64,000 nt of DNA from MA-ANB-1 sp965216445 (lineage in GTDB: Bacteria; Actinomycetota; Acidimicrobiia; Spongiisociales; ZC4RG35), in NCBI GenBank assembly GCA_965216445.1, contig OZ244166.1, forward strand, positions 682,001 to 746,000, read 5' to 3'. A model generated the notes under the pieces. It was not told where the DNA came from. It made no database searches and saw only the letters and a program-made list of their open reading frames with translations. The stretch's first letter is position 1, and each line of letters opens with the position of its first letter. This document shows positions 1-8,623 of the stretch, piece by piece. A program made the translations under genes and the position numbers.

Positions 1-1
1 C

Positions 2-865
2 ATCGCAGTTCTCAACGGCATCGCCAACGGGGTGCTCCGTCTGTTCCGAGTTCAACCGGCCGACGCCCTGGAGATGGGCCATTCGGCCGACGACTTGGCA
101 ATCGTCATCAGCGCCGGTCGTAGCGAGGGGGTGATCGGCGACTTTGCGCACAACCTGCTGACGGGAGCGATCGATTTCTCGGAGAAGGATGCCTCAGATG
201 TGATGACCCCCAGACCTGACGTCGTTTCGGGGCGAGCCGATGCGCCGGCCGAGTCCATCCTCGAACTCATGAAGCGCACCGGTTTCTCGCGCATCTTGCT
301 CCATCCCGGTGATCTCGACGACTTGGTCGGCTTCGTCCACATCAAAGATCTACTCACTCTGTCAGCCGCGGACCTTGCAAAGCCCGTGGAGTCAGGCCTA
401 TTGAGGCAAGCGCTGGCTGTCCCGGAGTCGGCTCGGATCCAGTCGGTTTTGCAACGTATGCGGCGAGACCGGATTCATCTCGGGGTGGTCATCGATGAGC
501 ATGGCAGTGTTTCAGGTCTCCTCACGATGGAGGACGTCGCCGAGGAGCTAGTTGGAGAGATCACAGATGAACACGACGTCGATGTCGAGGACATCGAGAC
601 ACTAGGCGATGAGGGCTACCTGGTCGCTGGTGGTGTCCGCATCGACGAGCTCGCTGAGATTGGTGTGCAGCTCCCCGATGGCGACTACACGACAATCGGC
701 GGCCTGCTCATGGAGCAACTCGGACGCATCCCTCGGAGGTTCGACACCGTTGAGGTCGAAGGTTGGGAATTGGCCGTGCGAGCGACGAGGGGCCGAAGGG
801 TCAGTCAGGTACGGATCAAGACTGCCGAAACGGGGGCAGCGGAGCCGGTCAGCGACCCATCGTGA
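2..865 (+). CDS. CorC/HlyC (CNNM-type) CBS-domain protein, 3' part
   Basis: The frame is already open at the window edge, so the N-terminus (normally a CNNM/DUF21 membrane domain) is missing; the GTG at 32 is an internal Val. The visible part has the family's conserved DVMTPR motif at about residue 65, a CBS pair (to about residue 190) and a C-terminal CorC_HlyC domain (LVAGGVRIDEL onward). This family is linked to Mg2+/Co2+ efflux or membrane ion homeostasis; 'hemolysin C' is an old name. The last 17 bases overlap the convergent AhpD-like gene. Family is confident; substrate is unknown. Confidence 0.85.
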   Translation: MAVLNGIANGVLRLFRVQPADALEMGHSADDLAIVISAGRSEGVIGDFAHNLLTGAIDFSEKDASDVMTPRPDVVSGRADAPAESILELMKRTGFSRILLHPGDLDDLVGFVHIKDLLTLSAADLAKPVESGLLRQALAVPESARIQSVLQRMRRDRIHLGVVIDEHGSVSGLLTMEDVAEELVGEITDEHDVDVEDIETLGDEGYLVAGGVRIDELAEIGVQLPDGDYTTIGGLLMEQLGRIPRRFDTVEVEGWELAVRATRGRRVSQVRIKTAETGAAEPVSDPS

Positions 866-1403
866 AGTATTCGGCGTTGGGCTGCATATCCGACAGCAGA
901 GCGATGCGGTTGGAGAGCCCGTAAAGAGCGGCGATGGCGCCGATGTCCCAGATGTCCTCGTCGCTCAACCCGTGACTGTTCAACGCCTCGAGGTCGAAGG
1001 AACCAATCTCCTCGGGTCTCCGTGCCACCGTGACGGCAAAGTCGAGCATTGCTCGCTGTCGGTCAGTGATGGGAGCCGTGCGCCAATTGGCCGCTATCCG
1101 GTCGGCAATTTCGGTGTCGCGCGCCCTGATCCGGAGGATTGCCCCATGCGCCACGATGCAGTAGAGACAGTCGTTGGCCGCGCTGGTGGCGACGATCACC
1201 ATCTCCTTCTCGGCCTTGGACAATCCTGATTCTCTTTCGAGAAGTGCGTCGCTGTAATCCATGAATGCGCGCAACTCATCAGGTCTGTGACCCATGTTGA
1301 GGAAGACATTGGGGACGAAGCCGGTCTTTTCGGCAATGGGTCGAATGCGGTCTTGGAGGTCTTGAGGTAGGTCGTCGAGTGTGACGATGGGATACCGACT
1401 CAT
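849..1403 (-). CDS. AhpD-like / carboxymuconolactone decarboxylase-domain protein (peroxidase-related)
   Basis: 184 aa. The segment CLYCIVAHG (about residues 80-88) is the CxxC...H redox centre of the CMD/AhpD fold, and the length and layout match the uncharacterised peroxidase-related subfamily. The likely role is thiol-dependent peroxide reduction in the cytoplasm, but substrates of this subfamily are poorly known. The ATG lies in a 4-base ATGA overlap with the stop of the small upstream gene, which suggests translational coupling. The 3' end runs 17 bases into the convergent CBS-protein gene. Confidence 0.8.
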   Translation of the reverse strand: MSRYPIVTLDDLPQDLQDRIRPIAEKTGFVPNVFLNMGHRPDELRAFMDYSDALLERESGLSKAEKEMVIVATSAANDCLYCIVAHGAILRIRARDTEIADRIAANWRTAPITDRQRAMLDFAVTVARRPEEIGSFDLEALNSHGLSDEDIWDIGAIAALYGLSNRIALLSDMQPNAEYFTMGR

Positions 1404-1588
1404 GAATCTTCACCTTTGTTATAGGCGCGGTCGGCCTCTTCCCACGCCTCGTTGCGTTCCTTGACTCTTTCAAGCGCTTTCTCGGCCTCGGCACGGCTGG
1501 GGAACGGTCCGATTCGGTCCATGATTCGACAGCCCAGCTTCTCCTCAACAGTCTTGTGCTCGATGCAGTAGTACCACTCTTCAGCCAT
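1400..1588 (-). CDS. small conserved-looking protein of unknown function (62 aa)
   Basis: A longer frame opens upstream, but the ATG at 1588 (MAEEWYYCIEHK...) is preferred because upstream residues look non-coding and would run into the nadA leader. The product is acidic, with a helical charged C-terminal half (AEAEKALERVKERNEAWEEAD) and an aromatic and Cys-containing start that resembles short SPOR-like or 'methionine aminopeptidase-adjacent' actinobacterial proteins. It is co-transcribed with the AhpD-like gene through an ATGA overlap. No function can be assigned. Confidence 0.6.
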   Translation of the reverse strand: MAEEWYYCIEHKTVEEKLGCRIMDRIGPFPSRAEAEKALERVKERNEAWEEADRAYNKGEDS

Positions 1589-1667
1589 GACCAGAATGTA
1601 ACCGTGTCGGGCGTGGCCGGTGGCACGCTGTCTCCAATGCGCTCTACGTCTCCTACACTCGGTGGCA

Positions 1668-2636
1668 ATGGCGACATTGCAGATAACCAAACCCGGCGAG
1701 GTCCTTCCCGAGGCGGAAGTCGCCGCGCTTCAACCTCTGATAGACGACATCAATCGACTCAAAGTCGAACGCAATGCAATGGTTGCCGCTCACAACTACA
1801 TGACGCCGGACATCTTTCACCTTGCCGCCGATTTCACCGGTGACTCGCTGGCACTGGCGTACTTGGCCAAAGAGACGGAAGCTGAGGTCATTGTCCTGGC
1901 AGGTGTTCACTTCATGGCGGAGACAGCGAAGTTGATCGCTCCTGAGAAGACGGTGCTGATCCCAGATCTTCAGGCGGGTTGCTCGCTTGCTGACGGAATC
2001 ACTGGCGCCGACGTCCGTCGCATCAAGGAGCAATACCCCGACACGCCCGTGGTCACTTATGTCAACACTTCCGCTGAAGTCAAGGCCGAATCGACAATCA
2101 CGTGCACGTCGGGCAATGCTGTGGCGGTTGTCGAGTCGCTGGGCGTGGATCGGGTGATCTTCACTCCGGACCAGTACCTGGGCAAGTGGGTTGCTTCCCA
2201 AACCGACGTCGAGATCATCAACTGGGAGGGTGCCTGCATGGTCCATGAGCGCTTCACCGGTGAGGAGATAGCTGCGCATCGGGAGGGTCTGGGTGGGATC
2301 CAAGTCATCGCTCATCCCGAGTGTCCGCCAGATGTCCTCGCGGAGGCTGATTATGTCGGGTCGACGCATGGGATGATCAATTGGGTCACCAGCAACCAGC
2401 CCGATCGGGTGATGATGATCACCGAATGCTCGATGGCTGACAATGTCGCTTTGAGCACTCCAGACACCGAGTATGTGCGCCCTTGCAATCTGTGTCCCCA
2501 TATGAAGCGAATCACTCTCGACAACATCAGGACGTCGCTGGCGACCATGACCCATCAGGTCGAGATCGATCCCGATGTCGCATCCAGGGCGAGAACAGCC
2601 GTGGAGCGGATGCTTGCAGTCGGTCGCCAAGACTGA
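1668..2636 (+). CDS. nadA: quinolinate synthase
   Basis: Condenses iminoaspartate with dihydroxyacetone phosphate to quinolinate, the second step of de novo NAD synthesis. About 322 aa from the ATG at 1668; an upstream in-frame GTG at 1620 would add a non-conserved tail. The three [4Fe-4S] cysteines expected of NadA are visible in QAGCSLAD, EGACMVHERF and NLCPHMK. The substrate-binding AAHNYMTPDI and CTSGNA segments are also present. It is followed after 9 bases by nadB and then nadC. Confidence 0.96.
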   Translation: MATLQITKPGEVLPEAEVAALQPLIDDINRLKVERNAMVAAHNYMTPDIFHLAADFTGDSLALAYLAKETEAEVIVLAGVHFMAETAKLIAPEKTVLIPDLQAGCSLADGITGADVRRIKEQYPDTPVVTYVNTSAEVKAESTITCTSGNAVAVVESLGVDRVIFTPDQYLGKWVASQTDVEIINWEGACMVHERFTGEEIAAHREGLGGIQVIAHPECPPDVLAEADYVGSTHGMINWVTSNQPDRVMMITECSMADNVALSTPDTEYVRPCNLCPHMKRITLDNIRTSLATMTHQVEIDPDVASRARTAVERMLAVGRQD

Positions 2637-2645
2637 ACCGACCAG

Positions 2646-4160
2646 ATGACTGACGTTACCCGCCTCGATGCCCCTTTGGTTGTGGGCGCCGGAGTCGCGG
2701 GCCTCACCGTGGCTCTGAGCCTCAAGAGGTCGTACGTCGTCGCCGCTCCGGAAATGGGTTCAACGTGGTGGGCTCAGGGTGGAATTGCCGCTGCGCTCTC
2801 TTCGGAAGATTCGCCGCTACAGCATGCCGAGGACACGGTCGCCGTGGGAGGTGGTCTTGTTGTCCAGAAGGCAGTTGAGGTTCTGACGGCTGGTGGACCC
2901 GAGGCCATCCAAAGACTCACTGCAATGGGCGCAGAATTCGACCGAGGTGAAGACGGTCAGCTCCATCTTGGTCGTGAGGGCGGCCACCAGACACGTCGTG
3001 TTGTCCACGCCGACGGCGACGCCACGGGGGCTGAAGTCATGCGTGCACTCAACAACGCCGTAGAGGGCGATACCTCGGTCCGCACTATCTCGGCACGCGT
3101 AGTCGACCTTGTCGTGGCCGCCGGTCGGGTTGTTGGCGTCGTCATCGCTGATGGGAAGGAGCGCTCGGTTTTGCTGGCACCAGCCGTCGTCTTGGCAACT
3201 GGCGGTGCGGGACGGCTTTTTGCGAGGACCACCAATCCATTGGGTGTGACCGGAGATGGAATAGCTATGGCGGCCCGCGCCGGCGCGCGGTTGGCCGACC
3301 TCGAGTTCGTCCAGTTTCATCCCACGGCGCTACTGGCGGGGAAAGACCCGCTGCCACTCTTGACGGAGGCTCTGCGGGGCGAGGGTGCGCAGCTCGTGGA
3401 TGCACATGGACGCCGTTTCATGGATCAATACCACTCGATGGCTGAACTGGCGCCGCGGGACATTGTCGCGAGGGCAATCTTCTGGCAATACGACAAGGGT
3501 CTGGGTGCTTACCTGGACTGCACCTCGATATCCGACTTCTCCGAGAGGTTTCCCACCGTGTCGGCCCATGCCCACTCGGTCGATCTCGACCCAGGCACCG
3601 ATCTTCTGCCTGTCTCGCCGGCAGCGCACTACTACATGGGAGGGATCGACGCGGACTTCCACGGTCGAACCTCGCTCCAAGGGTTGTGGGCAGTCGGCGA
3701 GTGCTCGTCTACCGGAGTTCATGGAGCCAACAGGCTTGCCTCGAATTCTCTGCTTGAGGGTCTGGTGTTCGGAGCGAAAGTAGCCCTTGATGTTGCAGAC
3801 AACCAGGTCGACCCTGTCGGTGAGCTTTCCGCCCCTGCCGAAGCTTTTGATCTTCCGCTCATTGCCGGCCCCGCCCTCGAAGACGTGCGTCAGTTGATGT
3901 GGGACCGAGTGGGTCTCGTACGGATCGGGTCGGGTCTGTGGGATGCACGGAACGGCTTGATGGATCTGGAGTCAATCTTGCGTCGCACGATCGCGGGGCG
4001 AGTGGCAGTTGAGTTGGCACTGATGATTGTGTTGGCCGCATTGCGGCGGAGCGAGTCACGCGGAGGTCACTATCGGGCGGACTATCCCGAACCCGACCCA
4101 ATGCAGGCGCACCGCACTCTCGTCGACCCCCTACCCAGTGAGATGGTCCCGGTCGCATGA
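2646..4160 (+). CDS. nadB: L-aspartate oxidase
   Basis: FAD enzyme that oxidises L-aspartate to iminoaspartate for NadA. 504 aa, close to the family norm. An N-terminal Rossmann FAD motif (VVGAGVAGLTVALSL) is followed by the flavin-contacting GGIAAAL, the substrate-domain segments FVQFHPTAL and LTEALRGEGA, and the C-terminal helical domain. The middle gene of nadABC: it starts 9 bases after nadA and its stop overlaps the nadC start by 4 bases (ATGA). Confidence 0.96.
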   Translation: MTDVTRLDAPLVVGAGVAGLTVALSLKRSYVVAAPEMGSTWWAQGGIAAALSSEDSPLQHAEDTVAVGGGLVVQKAVEVLTAGGPEAIQRLTAMGAEFDRGEDGQLHLGREGGHQTRRVVHADGDATGAEVMRALNNAVEGDTSVRTISARVVDLVVAAGRVVGVVIADGKERSVLLAPAVVLATGGAGRLFARTTNPLGVTGDGIAMAARAGARLADLEFVQFHPTALLAGKDPLPLLTEALRGEGAQLVDAHGRRFMDQYHSMAELAPRDIVARAIFWQYDKGLGAYLDCTSISDFSERFPTVSAHAHSVDLDPGTDLLPVSPAAHYYMGGIDADFHGRTSLQGLWAVGECSSTGVHGANRLASNSLLEGLVFGAKVALDVADNQVDPVGELSAPAEAFDLPLIAGPALEDVRQLMWDRVGLVRIGSGLWDARNGLMDLESILRRTIAGRVAVELALMIVLAALRRSESRGGHYRADYPEPDPMQAHRTLVDPLPSEMVPVA

Positions 4161-4993
4161 TCAACGAGTCGATGTATGAGGAGCTGGTGCATCTCGCTTT
4201 GGACGAAGACTTGGGAAGTGCCGGAGATCTGACAAGTGAGGCAACGATTGCCGAAGACGCTCAGGCGACAGCTGAGTTCGTCACGCGAAAGCCGGGGGTC
4301 GTCGCCGGCCTTGATGTAGCACGCTATGTATTCAGCACGTTTGACGACTCCATTGGGTTCGAGGCTGTGGTGGACGACGGCGTCCGTGTTGACGCCGGAG
4401 AGGTGATCGCCCGAGTGTCGGGCAACGCTCGTTCCATCCTGTCGGCCGAACGCACGGCGCTGAATCTTCTTGCCCGGATGTCCGGCGTTGCCACCCAGAC
4501 GGCCCTCCTCGTTGAGGCTGTCGACGGCACGCAGGTTCGGATCGCCGATACCCGCAAGACAATGCCGGGGATGAGAGCTCTAGACAAATACGCCGTTCGC
4601 ATGGGTGGGGGGATGAACCACCGGTTTGGGCTACACGACGCCGTGATGATCAAGGACAACCACATCGCATCGGTGGGCTCGATCACCAAGGCGGTCGAGT
4701 CGGCGAGAGCCCATGTGGGCCACACCGTTGCTGTTGAGGTTGAGGTGGAGAATCTCGATCAGCTGGCTGAGTTGATCGAAACGGACACCGACATCGTCTT
4801 GCTCGACAACATGGCTCCGTCGATGCTGAAAAAGGCTGTCGAGATGGTCGATGGACGGATGACAACTGAGGCCTCGGGTGGTGTGACCTTGGCCACGGTC
4901 CGGGAGATCGCTGAAACCGGAGTCGACGTGATATCGGTTGGCTGGATCACCCACTCAGCTCCGCAACTCGATATCGGCCTCGACTTTCTGTAA
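4157..4993 (+). CDS. nadC: nicotinate-nucleotide pyrophosphorylase (carboxylating)
   Basis: Transfers phosphoribose from PRPP to quinolinate with decarboxylation, giving nicotinate mononucleotide. 278 aa, full length. Conserved segments are the N-terminal DEDLGSAGDLTS, ERTALNLLARMSGVAT, IADTRKTMPGMR, HRFGLHDAVMIKDNH and EASGGV near the C-terminus. The ATG is in the ATGA overlap with the nadB stop. With nadA and nadB it makes the complete aspartate route to NaMN. Confidence 0.96.
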   Translation: MINESMYEELVHLALDEDLGSAGDLTSEATIAEDAQATAEFVTRKPGVVAGLDVARYVFSTFDDSIGFEAVVDDGVRVDAGEVIARVSGNARSILSAERTALNLLARMSGVATQTALLVEAVDGTQVRIADTRKTMPGMRALDKYAVRMGGGMNHRFGLHDAVMIKDNHIASVGSITKAVESARAHVGHTVAVEVEVENLDQLAELIETDTDIVLLDNMAPSMLKKAVEMVDGRMTTEASGGVTLATVREIAETGVDVISVGWITHSAPQLDIGLDFL

Positions 4994-5045
4994 CCACTCT
5001 CGGCACTTTTAGAGGAATTGGCTGGACCAGTTACTCTCCAAGGTC

Positions 5046-6032
5046 ATGAGAAACCCCGTGAAAGTTGCCGTAACCGGCGCCGCCGGGCAGATCGGTTACA
5101 GCCTCCTATTCCGAATCGCATCCGGCGAAATGCTCGGTCCCGAACAACCGGTACAGCTCCAGATGCTCGAGATTCCACCGGCTCTGCCAGCACTAGACGG
5201 TGTGGCCATGGAGCTCGAGGATTGCGCTTTCCCATTGCTCGCGGGCATGGTCAAGACGGACGATCCCGAGGTTGCTTTCGGAGATGTGGACTTCGCCCTG
5301 TTGGTGGGCGCAATGCCTCGAAAGGCGGGTATGGAGCGCTCTGACCTCCTCTCCGCCAACGGTGCGATCTTCACCACCCAGGGAGAGGCGATCGCCTCTG
5401 CTGCCTCGTCTGATGTGAAGGTGCTTGTGGTGGGAAATCCCGCCAACACCAACAGCCTTATCGCCAAGGCCAATGCCAAGGGGATGGACGCCGCCAACTT
5501 CACCGCGATGACACGACTCGACCACAACCGTGCCATGAGCCAGCTGGCCGGAAAGACCGGGAAGCCGGTCGACACGATTCGCAGAATGACGATCTGGGGC
5601 AACCACTCCGCGACCCAGTACCCCGACCTGTTCCATTGTGAGGTCGATGGCCAAAACGCTTATGAGTTGGTGGATGACCACGATTGGGTAGACACCGAGT
5701 TCATTCCAACGGTGGCGAAGAGGGGAGCGGCGATCATCGCGGCACGGGGTGCCTCATCGGCGGCGTCGGCTGCCAATGCTGCCATCGACCACATGCACGA
5801 CTGGCTTATGGATACCCCTGACGGAGACTGGGTTTCGATGGGGGTCCCGTCGGATGGTTCTTATGGCGTTCCCGAGGGTCTGATCTCGTCATTCCCGTGT
5901 ATCACCAGGAACGGAAAGTGGGAGATCGTCCGTGGCTTAGAGATAGACGATTACTCCAGGGCAAAGATCGACGCCTCCGTCGCTGAGCTCGTCGCCGAAC
6001 GGGACGCGGTGATGGAGCTAGGTCTTATCTGA
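5046..6032 (+). CDS. mdh: malate dehydrogenase (NAD-type, class 2)
   Basis: Interconverts malate and oxaloacetate in the citric acid cycle. 328 aa. N-terminal Rossmann motif TGAAGQIGYSLLFRIASGEM, active-site loop AMPRKAGMERSDLL, MTRLDHNRA and the catalytic-His segment IWGNHSATQYPD are all present. A weak ribosome site (AAGG) precedes the ATG. It stands 52 bases after nadC and may share its transcript, ending at the hairpin at 6071-6106. Confidence 0.96.
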   Translation: MRNPVKVAVTGAAGQIGYSLLFRIASGEMLGPEQPVQLQMLEIPPALPALDGVAMELEDCAFPLLAGMVKTDDPEVAFGDVDFALLVGAMPRKAGMERSDLLSANGAIFTTQGEAIASAASSDVKVLVVGNPANTNSLIAKANAKGMDAANFTAMTRLDHNRAMSQLAGKTGKPVDTIRRMTIWGNHSATQYPDLFHCEVDGQNAYELVDDHDWVDTEFIPTVAKRGAAIIAARGASSAASAANAAIDHMHDWLMDTPDGDWVSMGVPSDGSYGVPEGLISSFPCITRNGKWEIVRGLEIDDYSRAKIDASVAELVAERDAVMELGLI

Positions 6033-6070
6033 AGCGAGGTCTTTTTGAGGCTTGGTCCTGTTTGAAATTG

Positions 6071-6106
6071 GGGTCGCCGGTGAGACTTGCGGTTCACCGA
6101 CGACCC
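6071..6106. terminator. bidirectional hairpin between mdh and the YciI-like gene
   Basis: Arms 6071-6083 and 6094-6106 pair as two 6-bp blocks flanking one mismatch, around a 10-base loop. It sits in the short gap between convergent genes, the position expected of a shared terminator. There is no clear T-run on either side. Confidence 0.55.
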
Positions 6107-6118
6107 TGAAAGGTCGGC

Positions 6119-6487
6119 CTATTCCTCGAATTCGATGCAGGGCCGCACCTCGACGCGTCCGTGCCATGCACCCGGGATCTTCTGAGCCCACTTGAGGGCT
6201 TCGTCCAAGTCGGCACAGTCGAGCAGGTAGAAGCCACCCAGGACTTCCTTGGTTTCGGCGAATGGACCGTCGGTGAACACCGCATCACCACCTTTGCCGC
6301 CGTCGACCTTGATGGTCGTTGCCGAGGAAGTGTCATGGAGTGCCTCGCCACCGGCGATGACCCCAGCGGCACCGGCCTCTTCTCCGAATGCCGTGTATTC
6401 GGCCATGATGTTTTGCATCACATCGGGCGGGACGTCCATTCCCTCTGTCTCGGCTGGGGAGTAGATCAGGGCTGCGTACTTTGGCAT
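6119..6487 (-). CDS. YciI-like (DGPF-domain) protein
   Basis: 122 aa. The family signature TDGPFAETKEVLGGFYLLD is present at about residues 70-90, followed by a DEALKWA helix. These small ferredoxin-like-fold proteins are often found beside ECF sigma factors, but none is visible here and the function is unknown. A good ribosome site (AAGGAG, about 5 bases) precedes the ATG at 6487. Confidence 0.85.
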   Translation of the reverse strand: MPKYAALIYSPAETEGMDVPPDVMQNIMAEYTAFGEEAGAAGVIAGGEALHDTSSATTIKVDGGKGGDAVFTDGPFAETKEVLGGFYLLDCADLDEALKWAQKIPGAWHGRVEVRPCIEFEE

Positions 6488-6560
6488 CTTGTCTCCTTGT
6501 CTTGTGACGCCTTACAACAATATGACGTTCGGGCCTCCCACGTTTCGACAACGAGGAACG

Positions 6561-6595
6561 AAAAAGCCGGAGTCGCGTGACTCCGGCCTTTCTTT
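6561..6595 (-). terminator. intrinsic terminator of the SCP2 gene
   Basis: A perfect 9-bp stem (6566-6574 with 6579-6587) and a 4-base loop, followed on the minus strand by five T residues (the A-run at 6561-6565). It lies just after the SCP2 stop. The plus-strand side also has a T-rich tail, so it may act in both directions. Confidence 0.85.
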
Positions 6596-6642
6596 GCGAG
6601 GATGCCGCCACTATTGGCGGTGTTTTCCTAAGAAACGATTGT

Positions 6643-7026
6643 TTAGAACTCGACGTCCATGTCGGATACGGCAGCGCTCCATTGCTGGATTGCCGACTGG
6701 TGCATCATCAGCTTGGCGAGGTTGCCAGAGACCTTGAGTTTGCCGGTCATGAATGCGGTTTGGGTGTTGAGCTCACCCTTGGCGATTGCGGCCGCAGTGT
6801 CGTAATTCTGCTTGACGGTTACATCGGCACCTTCAAGGGTTCCTAGGGCCAGACTCGCGTTTCCACCCGATGTCGACAGGTAGTAATCGACTTCGCCATC
6901 GGGAGCGTCGGTGGTGTTGAACTGGATCCCGAGGTCGGCGGCGCCAATGGCGTTCTTGAAGCCTTCGTGATCGTTCAGCGCGGCGGTGGCCTCGTTGGCC
7001 CATTCCTCACTAAGAAACTTGGACAT
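6643..7026 (-). CDS. SCP2 sterol-carrier-domain protein
   Basis: About 127 aa from the ATG at 7026, chosen because AAAGGGAAG lies just upstream; a longer frame to 7092 lacks a site. The pattern matches the SCP2 fold: an N-terminal helix (SEEWANEATAALN), beta strands around VDYYLST, then GELNTQTAFMTGKLKVSGNLAKLMM, the most conserved SCP2 block (G.l....a...GkikieGd...a). Such domains bind lipids or acyl-CoA in the cytoplasm; the ligand is unknown. Confidence 0.82.
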   Translation of the reverse strand: MSKFLSEEWANEATAALNDHEGFKNAIGAADLGIQFNTTDAPDGEVDYYLSTSGGNASLALGTLEGADVTVKQNYDTAAAIAKGELNTQTAFMTGKLKVSGNLAKLMMHQSAIQQWSAAVSDMDVEF

Positions 7027-7080
7027 GTCTTCCCTTTCACAGTGGATTGCAGAACGCGATGTTAGCTGGAAGGACGAAGT

Positions 7081-7096
7081 TTGAGTAATCACTCAA
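7081..7096. promoter_or_regulatory. short palindrome upstream of the SCP2 gene
   Basis: TTGAGT-AATC-ACTCAA is a perfect 6-bp inverted repeat with a 4-base centre, 55 to 70 bases upstream of the SCP2 start on the minus strand. Its place and symmetry suit a dimeric repressor site or part of a promoter. No cognate regulator can be named. Confidence 0.4.
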
Positions 7097-7110
7097 AAGG
7101 GACGAACCAA

Positions 7111-7167
7111 AACCGTTCTGTGAGGGTCTACGCCGTGCCAGGCGGACCAGACCTTCACAGAACGGTT
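7111..7167 (-). terminator. long hairpin at the 3' end of the DapA-like gene
   Basis: Arms 7111-7129 and 7149-7167 match at 18 of 19 positions around a 19-base loop. The right arm includes part of the TAA stop codon of the DapA-like gene. On the minus strand the arm is followed by TTGGTTCGTCCC, not a clean T-run, so it may act as a processing or stability element instead of a strict intrinsic terminator. Confidence 0.6.
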
Positions 7168-8016
7168 AGATGAGCTTGGCGATTGAGGTCTCGTGACCTC
7201 GAGAGAGTCTCGTCAGCGGTAGGCGGGGATGTCCTGGTTCCAGGCCTGCCGCTTTTGCCGCGGCTTTGACGCCGGGGAGACCGTGCGCTTCGACGTCGGC
7301 GCTGATAGCGCTGAGTTTCTTCTGGAGACGGCGCGCTGACGACGGATCCTCTTTCGCTTTTCGCATGACCTCCTGGACCAGGTCGGGTAAATAGTTGCCG
7401 GAGCCGGTGATGGCGCCGTGGCAGCCGATCGCCATTGCTGCGGTGAGGGCACGTGAAGACCCGGAGTAGAGGATGAAGTCACGCGGTGTCGCGTCGATCA
7501 ACCCCTGGAGTCGGACCACGTCGCCGGAGGAGTCTTTCATCCCGACGATGTTGGGATGGCGTGCCAGCTTGGCAACTACCGGGATTGGCAAGTTGTATGC
7601 GGTCATCGGTGGCACCGAGTACAGGAACACAGGGAGCTTCGACCGGTCCGCAATCGTCCTGTAGTGGGTCAACATCGCCTCGTCCTGCCCCTCGCCGATG
7701 CGGTAGGCGTAACCACCAGAATCGAGTCGGCTTTGCCCTCTTCGGCCTCTGCGACCTGGCTGAGTGCCATCCGGGTTGACTCCCCAGCGATCCCCATCAT
7801 GAGGTGCGCTTTGCGACGACGGACCGACTTGACCAGTTTCAGTCGCTCACCGGGCTCGAGGTAGGGGCCTTCTCCGTTGGAGCCTCCGATCAAAAAGCCA
7901 GTCATACCGGTTTCGGCGAGATGGCGCACGTTGCCTCGGAAGGCTTTGGTGTCGACACCGCCGCGACTCGTGAACGGGGTCACCAGCGCCGGCATGTAAT
8001 GGGGTGGGTTGGTCAT
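7166..8016 (-). pseudogene. DapA/HOGA-like aldolase with one frameshift
   Basis: Two frames together give one full-length (about 283 aa) class I aldolase of the dihydrodipicolinate synthase / N-acetylneuraminate lyase family. The N-terminal part (8016 to about 7706) has GGSNGEGPYLEPGER; the C-terminal part (about 7706 to 7166) has FLYSVPP and HPNIVGMKDSSGD with the Schiff-base Lys. Adding one base near 7705-7708 restores TPYRIGEGQDEAML, where Tyr is the expected catalytic residue. By memory it most resembles 4-hydroxy-2-oxoglutarate aldolase (HOGA1). It is either a fresh pseudogene or a one-base sequence error; nothing else in the gene is broken. Confidence 0.8.
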
Positions 8017-8068
8017 CCGCTGATTATCGCTCCAACGGAAAGGAAACGATGGTTACGGGCTCGAGAGC

Positions 8069-8623
8069 TTAGAAAGCGTCGGGCTCGAGGTGGAAGACCG
8101 CGTCCTCTTCCCATTGCACGGATCCGTTGAACCAAAGGAAGTTGGTCTTCCAGGTGTGGTCCAGGATGATCTTGATACCGAGCCAATCCCGGGTGACACC
8201 GTCATTGTCTCGAATGGTGGACGCCCAGCTGATGGGTGGAGTGATGTACCACGAACCACCGGTGCAGCGGAGGTTCGCCGGGTTGTCGCCGGGAAGAGAA
8301 GGCCTGTAGGTCATCCGGTTGGCTCCGACGGTTCCGTTGACATCGGATTCGTAAATCCAGAGCTCTTTGATCTGATTCCCCGAGATAGCGCTAAGTGCAC
8401 CTGCCGCTGCTTCGAGGATTCGACAGTCAGCATCTGGTTCGTCCCCGGCGGCGCTGCCCAGTCTTCCGGCTTCCCGCGTCGCCTGAGTGACGGCAATCCG
8501 GTCTTGGAAAGCCACTCCCCATTCGAAGGCCCCAATGGCAATCATCAACAGAAGAAGGAAGACCAGGGCGAATTCCACCATCGCCGTGCCGTCGTCTGAA
8601 CGTCGGAATCTGCGAAGCATCAC
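8069..8623 (-). CDS. TadE-like minor pilin (array member 1)
   Basis: 184 aa. An N-terminal SDDGTAMVEFALVFLLLLMIAIGAF segment combines a prepilin-like Gly with Glu five residues on and one hydrophobic helix, as in TadE. It is followed by the motif VTQATREAGRLGSAAG and a 140-residue outer domain ending EPDAF. It is the last gene of the minus-strand pilus array, overlapping tadG by 4 bases. Likely a pseudopilin at the base or tip of a Flp pilus; the exact role is unknown. Confidence 0.82.
   Translation of the reverse strand: MMLRRFRRSDDGTAMVEFALVFLLLLMIAIGAFEWGVAFQDRIAVTQATREAGRLGSAAGDEPDADCRILEAAAGALSAISGNQIKELWIYESDVNGTVGANRMTYRPSLPGDNPANLRCTGGSWYITPPISWASTIRDNDGVTRDWLGIKIILDHTWKTNFLWFNGSVQWEEDAVFHLEPDAF

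Noticed and set aside
1653..2630. 325-codon minus-strand open frame across nadA
   Set aside because: nadA on the other strand has the three cluster cysteines; this is its shadow.
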